Origin: Desulfomicrobium baculatum DSM 4028
GTDB lineage: Bacteria > Desulfobacterota > Desulfovibrionia > Desulfovibrionales > Desulfomicrobiaceae
Length of the DNA stretch: 64,000 nucleotides
NCBI RefSeq assembly: GCF_000023225.1
Contig: NC_013173.1
Span: forward strand, 2,792,501-2,856,500
Direction of reading: 5' to 3'
Shown: positions 59,143 to 64,000 of the stretch, one piece after another
How positions within the stretch are numbered: the first letter of the stretch is position 1
Layout: each line of letters starts with the position of its first letter
Position numbers and translations under genes: made by a program
Notes under the pieces: generated by a model
Databases searched by the model: none
Told to the model about the DNA's origin: nothing
What the model saw: only the letters and a program-made list of their open reading frames with translations

Positions 59143-61938
59143 ATGAACGTACTCATTCTCATCCTGCTCCCACTCCTGGGAGCCGCGCTCCCGCCCCTGA
59201 CCATACGCTTCGGACGCAACGTCTGCACCTGGTCGGCCATGGCCGTGACCGCATGCACCCTTGTGCTGACCATGACGCCCCTCATGCAGGCATTTCAAGG
59301 CAATCCCGCATCCATGCACCGATCATGGGTGGACGACGCCGGTCTTGCCCTGACCCTGCGCATGGACGGCCTGGCCGCCTTGTTCGCGCTTCTGGTGCTG
59401 GGCATCGGGCTTCTGGTGATCATCTATGCCCGCTACTACCTCTCGGAAAAAGACCCCATGGGCCGCCTCCACGGTCTGCTGCTTGTGTTCATGAGCTCCA
59501 TGCTGGGCGTGGTACTGTCCGACAACCTGATTCTGATGCTCATCTTCTGGGAGATGACCTCGCTGTCCTCCTTTCTGCTCATCGGCTACTGGCAGCATCG
59601 CGCGGATGCCAGGCAGGGGGCGCGCATGGCCCTTATCGTCACCGGCAGCGGCGGCCTGGCCCTGCTGGCCGGATTCCTGCTGCTGGGACAGATGGCCGGG
59701 ACATACCAGATCTCCCACATTCTGCCCCAGGGCGACCTGATCCGCGCCCATCCGCTCTATGTTCCGGCGCTTGTGCTCATTCTGATCGGCGCGTTCACCA
59801 AATCGGCGCAATTTCCCTTCCATTTCTGGCTACCGAGGGCCATGGCCGCGCCCACGCCCATCAGCGCCTACCTGCACTCGGCCACCATGGTCAAAGCGGG
59901 CGTGTTTCTGCTGGCCAGATTCTACCCGGTCCTGGCCGGCACGGACCTCTGGTTTTTCACCGTGGGCGGCGTCGGGCTGACCACCTTGCTCATGGGCGCC
60001 TACATCGCCATCTTCCAGCATGACTTGAAAGGGCTCCTGGCCTACTCGACCATCAGCCACCTCGGCCTCATCGTGCTCCTCTTCGGGCTGGACACGCCCC
60101 TGGCGGCCGTGGCCGCAGTATTTCACATCATCAATCACGCCACCTTCAAGGCCTCGCTGTTCATGGCCGCAGGCATCATCGACCACGAAACCGGAACCCG
60201 GGACATGCGTAGCCTGAATGGCCTGTGGAAATACATGCCCCACACCGCGGCCCTGGCCATGATCGCCTCGGCGGCCATGGCCGGAGTGCCGCTTTTGAAC
60301 GGCTTTCTGTCGAAAGAGATGTTTTTCGCCGAAACCCTGCACGTAGGCCTGCTCGGCTCGGCGTGGCGGATTCTCCCGGCGGCCGCGACCCTGGCCGGAG
60401 TTTTTGCCGTGGCCTATTCGGCCCGGTTCATCCACGATGTTTTCTTCAACGGCGAGCCGCAGGGCCTGCCCAAATACCCACCCCACGAACCCCCGCGCTT
60501 CATGAAAGTGCCGGTGGAGATCCTGGCCGGGCTGTGCCTGCTGGTGGGCATCCTGCCGGGCCTGACCGTGGGGCCGCTGCTGCGCCTGGCCGCCACCAGC
60601 GTGACTGGCGAAACGTTGCCGCACTACAGTCTGGCCGTCTGGCATGGATTCAACACGCCGCTCTTCATGAGCCTTGTTGCCCTTGGCGGCGGATTTGCAC
60701 TCTACGCGGCGCGGCGCAGGCTCTTTGCCCTGCACGAACGCCTGCCCTTTTCCCCCGATGCGGCCGCCCTCTTCCATGCTGCGGAAGACGCCCTGATCCG
60801 CACCGCGCGCGCCTTCCTGCGCGGCATGGACAACGGGTCCCTGCAGCGTTCGGCGGCCCTGCTCCTGGGCATGGCGAGCCTGGCCATGATTCTGCCGCTG
60901 CCGGGCGCGGCCATCACCGGACCGCTCCCCGTCACCCCCATCGACGGCCCGTCCCTCATGGGCGCGCTGCTGCTCATGGCCGCCGGGCTCTTGACCGTGC
61001 GCTGGCACGCCCAGCGCCTGTCCGCGATCATTGCCCTGAGCGTGGTCGGCCTGCTCGTGGCCCTGGTCTTCGTGCGTTTTTCCGCCCCGGACCTGGCCCT
61101 GACGCAGCTCAGCGTCGAGGTGGTGACGATCATGCTTTTGCTGCTGGCCCTTTTTTTCATCCCTCGGCGTCATCAGCCGCAGTCCCGGCCATCCGCACGG
61201 TTCCGGAATCTTCTCCTTTCCGTCGGCGCAGGAGGCGGATGTGGTCTGTTGGCCTGGGGCATGCTGACCCGTCCTCTTGACTCCATCTCCTCCTTTTTCA
61301 TGGAGCAAAGCCTGCCCGGCGGAGGCGGGGCCAACGTGGTCAACGTCATTCTGGTCGATTTCCGCGGATTCGACACCCTCGGCGAGGTCACTGTCCTGGC
61401 CGTGGCCGCCATCGGCATCTTCGCCCTGCTCGACAACCTGCGCCTGCCGATTCCTTTGCTCGACCAGGACGGACGGCCCTGGGCCGCCGAACCCCATCCA
61501 CTGATCCTGTCACAGATGACCCGCTTCCTGCTGCCCCTGGCCCTGCTGGTCTCGGCCTTCCTCTTCCTGCGCGGACACAATGCGCCCGGGGGAGGATTCA
61601 TTGCGGGGCTGGTCACGGCCGTGGCCCTCATTCTGCAGTACATGGCCAACGGCACCGCCTGGACCCAGCGACAGTGGCGCCTGCCCTTCCATCCGCTCAT
61701 CGCCGCCGGGGTGCTCATCGCCGCCGCGACCGGGGCTGCCAGTCTGCTGCTGAACCATCCCTTCCTGACATCCACATTCGGACACGTCAGCCTGCCGGTG
61801 ATCGGCGAATTCGAACTGGCCAGCGCCATGGTTTTTGACCTGGGCGTTTTCCTGACCGTCGTCGGGGTGATCATGCTCATCCTGGCCAACCTGGGCAAAC
61901 TGACCCGGCGTGGGACGCATCCCGGGAAGAATCGCTGA
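59143..61938 (+). CDS. mrpA: Na+/H+ antiporter subunit MrpA-MrpB fusion
   Basis: Large subunit of the Mrp multisubunit Na+/H+ antiporter, 931 residues, homologous to complex I NuoL. It has the antiporter core with [20 protein letters not shown] and the lysine-bearing helices ([16 protein letters not shown]), then [20 protein letters not shown]. The C-terminal part (about 790-931) is the MrpB domain, [20 protein letters not shown]. In Gram-positive bacteria MrpA and MrpB are separate, so this is the fused form of group 2 operons. The ribosome site before the ATG at 59143 is weak and a short upstream frame starting at 59085 could couple to it. It overlaps mrpC by TGATG. Confidence 0.95.
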   Translation: MNVLILILLPLLGAALPPLTIRFGRNVCTWSAMAVTACTLVLTMTPLMQAFQGNPASMHRSWVDDAGLALTLRMDGLAALFALLVLGIGLLVIIYARYYLSEKDPMGRLHGLLLVFMSSMLGVVLSDNLILMLIFWEMTSLSSFLLIGYWQHRADARQGARMALIVTGSGGLALLAGFLLLGQMAGTYQISHILPQGDLIRAHPLYVPALVLILIGAFTKSAQFPFHFWLPRAMAAPTPISAYLHSATMVKAGVFLLARFYPVLAGTDLWFFTVGGVGLTTLLMGAYIAIFQHDLKGLLAYSTISHLGLIVLLFGLDTPLAAVAAVFHIINHATFKASLFMAAGIIDHETGTRDMRSLNGLWKYMPHTAALAMIASAAMAGVPLLNGFLSKEMFFAETLHVGLLGSAWRILPAAATLAGVFAVAYSARFIHDVFFNGEPQGLPKYPPHEPPRFMKVPVEILAGLCLLVGILPGLTVGPLLRLAATSVTGETLPHYSLAVWHGFNTPLFMSLVALGGGFALYAARRRLFALHERLPFSPDAAALFHAAEDALIRTARAFLRGMDNGSLQRSAALLLGMASLAMILPLPGAAITGPLPVTPIDGPSLMGALLLMAAGLLTVRWHAQRLSAIIALSVVGLLVALVFVRFSAPDLALTQLSVEVVTIMLLLLALFFIPRRHQPQSRPSARFRNLLLSVGAGGGCGLLAWGMLTRPLDSISSFFMEQSLPGGGGANVVNVILVDFRGFDTLGEVTVLAVAAIGIFALLDNLRLPIPLLDQDGRPWAAEPHPLILSQMTRFLLPLALLVSAFLFLRGHNAPGGGFIAGLVTAVALILQYMANGTAWTQRQWRLPFHPLIAAGVLIAAATGAASLLLNHPFLTSTFGHVSLPVIGEFELASAMVFDLGVFLTVVGVIMLILANLGKLTRRGTHPGKNR

Positions 61939-62267
61939 TGGAAGCGCTCGCCGCCCTGGTCATCGCCGTGCTCGTCGGCTGCGGGACATATCTGGTGCTG
62001 CGCGCCCGGACCTTCTCCGTGGTCCTTGGACTCTCGCTCCTGTCCTATGCGGTCAACCTCTTTCTCTTCTTCAGCGGCCGCCTGATGACCGGCGCTCCGC
62101 CCCTGGCCACAAGCTCCGGGGTTACGGCCGACCCCCTGCCGCAGGCGCTGGTCCTGACCGCCATCGTCATCGGTTTCGGCATGACCGCCTTCGTGGTCAT
62201 CCTGGCCTTGCGCGCCATTGGGGAACTGGGCAACGACCATGTCGACGGAAAGGACGACAACTCATGA
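61938..62267 (+). CDS. mrpC: Na+/H+ antiporter subunit MrpC
   Basis: Small membrane subunit of the Mrp complex, 109 residues, homologous to NuoK. It has three hydrophobic helices with the MrpC segment LGLSLLSYAVNLFLFFSGRL and TADPLPQALVLTAIVIGFGM. It starts in the mrpA stop (TGATG) and its stop overlaps the mrpD start (ATGA), as in a tightly coupled operon. Confidence 0.95.
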   Translation: MEALAALVIAVLVGCGTYLVLRARTFSVVLGLSLLSYAVNLFLFFSGRLMTGAPPLATSSGVTADPLPQALVLTAIVIGFGMTAFVVILALRAIGELGNDHVDGKDDNS

Positions 62268-63772
62268 GCCACTGGATTCTGATCCCCCTGCTCCTGCCGC
62301 TGAGCGCAGGCATGATAAATCTTCTGCTGGTCCGCAAAGGCGTCTTTGCGCAACGCCTCGTCTCCATCGTGACGGCATGCGCGCTGCTCGCCGCGACCCT
62401 CTTTCTGCTATCCGGCGCCCAAGACGGCCACATCGAAATCTACGAGCTCGGCAACTGGCCCGCGCCGTTCGGCATAGTTCTGGTGCTCGACAGGCTCAGC
62501 GCCCTCATGCTCGCGCTGACCGCGCTCCTGGCTCTGCCTGTCCTGCTCCACGCCTGCTGTGGCGACGACCTGCGAGGACGCGATTTTCACGTCCTCTTCC
62601 CCTTGCAAATTCTGGGTATAAACGGCGCATTCCTGACCGGCGACCTCTTCAATCTTTTCGTTTTCTTTGAAATCCTGCTCATCGCTTCCTATTGCCTGGC
62701 CATGCACGGGCAAGGCCCCGAACGCACGCGAAACGCCCTGCGCTACGTGGTCCTGAACCTTATTGGCTCAAGCCTTTTCCTCATCGCCCTTGGCACCCTG
62801 TACGGAGTCTGCGGAACCCTGAACATGGCCGATCTGGCCCTCAAGGTAGCGGGCAGCACCCCGGGTCAGGCGCCTCTGCTGCGCGCAAGCGCCCTGCTGC
62901 TCCTCTGCGTGTTCGGGCTGAAAGCCGCCATCCTGCCCCTCTTCCTGTGGTTGCCCGGCCTCTACGCCTCCGTGCTCCCCGCCGTGGCCGCCCTTTTCGC
63001 CATCATGACAAAGGTTGGCGTCTATGCCATTCTGCGCACGCAATCGCTCATCTTCTCAAGCCAAGGCCCCGTTCCGGACGCGGCCGAGCTGCTCTTTCCC
63101 CTGGCTCTTGCGACCCTGGCCGCAGGGTCGATGTGCGTCCTCGGCAGCAGGAGCCTGAGGATGCTCCTGGCCTGGCTGGTCATTGTCTCCGTCGGCTCGC
63201 TGCTGGCAGGCATTGGGCTTTGGAACGAGGCCGGGATAAGCGCGAGCCTCTACTACCTACCGCACTCAACCCTGGTCATGGCCGGACTCTTTCTGCTGGC
63301 CGACCAGGCCGCCCGGCAACGCGGCCTGACGGGCGGCCTGGCGGGGGACATGCTTGAGCCAGGCCCGCCCATGTCGCAGCCAAACCTGCTCGGAGCCCTT
63401 TTTCTCCTTGGCGCCATGGGCGCCGCAGGCCTGCCCCCGCTGTCCGGATTTGTCGGCAAGGTGCTGCTGTTGCAGGCCGCCTCAGCGCCCAAGGCTGTCT
63501 GGCTCTGGCCCGTTGCCCTTGGCGGCAGCCTTGTCGCCCTTGTCGCTCTTGGCCGCTGCGGGAGCATGCTCTTCTGGAAAACCGAGGGCATCCCTCTTTC
63601 CGGAACCGCTGTGTCATGGCCACGGCTCGCGCCCGCTGCCGCGCTGATTCTGGCGGGAGTGGCTCTGGCAATCATGGCCGGTCCCGTAACCGCCTACACC
63701 GAGGCCACGGCCAGACAACTCCTTGCGCCCGAAAACTACATCCGCGCCGTTCTCGGCGGAGCGACCCCATGA
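62264..63772 (+). CDS. mrpD: Na+/H+ antiporter subunit MrpD
   Basis: Membrane antiporter-like subunit homologous to NuoM/NuoN, 502 residues with about fourteen membrane segments. The start is the ATG of an ATGA overlap with mrpC, MSHWILIPLLLPLSAGMINL. The lysine-bearing helices are LFGLKAAILPLFLWLPGLYA and AALFAIMTKVGVYAILRTQS. Downstream, ATGA again couples it to mrpE. Confidence 0.95.
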   Translation: MSHWILIPLLLPLSAGMINLLLVRKGVFAQRLVSIVTACALLAATLFLLSGAQDGHIEIYELGNWPAPFGIVLVLDRLSALMLALTALLALPVLLHACCGDDLRGRDFHVLFPLQILGINGAFLTGDLFNLFVFFEILLIASYCLAMHGQGPERTRNALRYVVLNLIGSSLFLIALGTLYGVCGTLNMADLALKVAGSTPGQAPLLRASALLLLCVFGLKAAILPLFLWLPGLYASVLPAVAALFAIMTKVGVYAILRTQSLIFSSQGPVPDAAELLFPLALATLAAGSMCVLGSRSLRMLLAWLVIVSVGSLLAGIGLWNEAGISASLYYLPHSTLVMAGLFLLADQAARQRGLTGGLAGDMLEPGPPMSQPNLLGALFLLGAMGAAGLPPLSGFVGKVLLLQAASAPKAVWLWPVALGGSLVALVALGRCGSMLFWKTEGIPLSGTAVSWPRLAPAAALILAGVALAIMAGPVTAYTEATARQLLAPENYIRAVLGGATP

Positions 63773-64000
63773 AACGTTTGCTGCCGCAACCCATGTTCAG
63801 CCTGTTCTTGTGGCTGATCTGGCTTCTGCTCGTTAATACGGTGGCCCCCGGGCAGATGGTCCTCGGAGCGCTGCTCGCCATGGCCATCCCGCTCTTCACG
63901 ATCAGATTCTGGCCCGATCAGCCGTGCATGCGCAGCCCGCTTACCCTGGTCGCCTACCTGGCCGTCTTCTTCTTTGACATCGTCATCGCCAACCTGACCG
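63769..64000 (+). CDS. mrpE: Na+/H+ antiporter subunit MrpE, partial (cut by window end)
   Basis: The first 77 residues are inside the window. It opens MKRLLPQPMFSLFLWLIWLL, with further hydrophobic segments and a family-typical region AVFFFDIVIANLT at the visible end, where the subunit is usually about 160 residues. It starts inside the mrpD stop (ATGA). The remaining mrpF and mrpG are expected beyond the edge. Confidence 0.9.
   Translation, partial: MKRLLPQPMFSLFLWLIWLLLVNTVAPGQMVLGALLAMAIPLFTIRFWPDQPCMRSPLTLVAYLAVFFFDIVIANLT

Noticed and set aside
59830-61497. 555-residue minus-strand open frame across mrpA
   Set aside because: Antisense shadow with His/Gln/Gly-rich composition; mrpA motifs are on the other strand.
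1-64000. tRNA, rRNA or CRISPR arrays
   Set aside because: None recognised on either strand. No tRNA cloverleaf, no rRNA stretch and no regularly spaced direct repeats with unique spacers were seen by eye; a tRNA scan would be decisive.

Overview
The window is a dense, high-GC piece of a bacterial chromosome. Gene content points to an anaerobic, flagellated deltaproteobacterium of the Desulfovibrio/Desulfomicrobium kind: rubrerythrin, ferritin and thiol peroxidase for oxygen defence, a fused CobA-HemD, an AmrA-type AMMECR1 protein, a C4-dicarboxylate TRAP transporter with its own two-component system, a rpsU-yqeY-mutS2-dnaG-rpoD operon, and sigma54/sigma28-type flagellar promoters. The genus is an inference from gene content; there is no rRNA or tRNA gene in the window. 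I saw no CRISPR array, insertion sequence or prophage. Almost everything reads as core genome.

Layout. 0-6.2 kb: flagellar genes (flagellin, flaG, and a fliK-flgD-flgE operon) with recognisable sigma54 and sigma28 promoters. 6.6-11.7 kb: a five-gene lipid-modification operon read on the minus strand (DUF2177, DUF1295 membrane reductase/methyltransferase-like, FAD amine oxidase-like, a DUF1365-cyclopropane synthase fusion, DUF2878) joined by ATGA overlaps. 11.8-17.8 kb: an unknown small Cys-containing protein, then a CitA/DcuS-type kinase, its CitB-type regulator and dctP-dctQ-dctM. 17.9-23.9 kb: valS-cobA/hemD-purN-amrA-ppiA operon. 24-25.3 kb: a stand-alone BPL_N-domain protein. 25.2-36.4 kb: a long minus-strand run from rpsU through yqeY, mutS2, dnaG, rpoD, a secreted nuclease, trkA, trkH, a small protein and an HD-domain protein. 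36.4-39.7 kb: HU with a new 57-residue membrane protein, ksgA with DUF2062, ferritin and thiol peroxidase. 39.9-43.4 kb: an alkaline-phosphatase-superfamily enzyme and a UvrD-type helicase. 43.4-49.8 kb: a SulP transporter with a large insertion, a tandem Usp protein, a TrmO-class II aldolase fusion and a DEAD-box helicase with a structured leader. 49.8-53.9 kb: rubrerythrin, an 870-base region with an inverted-repeat element and a possible sigma54-driven small RNA, TsaC, a sigma54-preceded unknown protein, CinA C-terminal protein and DUF1653. 53.9-58.8 kb: ftsK, efp, aroQ, a lipoprotein and ysxC. 59.1-64 kb: an mrp Na+/H+ antiporter operon (fused mrpAB, mrpC, mrpD, mrpE) that runs off the window edge.

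How it works together. Three genes or operons (valS, DUF2062-ksgA, deaD) have intrinsic-terminator-like hairpins between their probable promoter and their start codon, so leader attenuation may be a repeated theme here. TrkAH and Mrp give K+ and Na+/H+ homeostasis. The flagellar promoters at 1061 and 1163, and the strong sigma54 promoter at 51971, suggest that the unknown protein at 52016 belongs to the sigma54 (possibly motility) programme.

The best candidates for something not yet described are: the lipid operon with its DUF1365-CFA fusion whose methyltransferase lacks classical CFA residues; the TrmO-aldolase fusion with both active sites intact; the SulP coiled-coil insertion; the sigma54 promoter facing a 60-base hairpin transcript; and the dispersed inverted-repeat element seen twice in different states.
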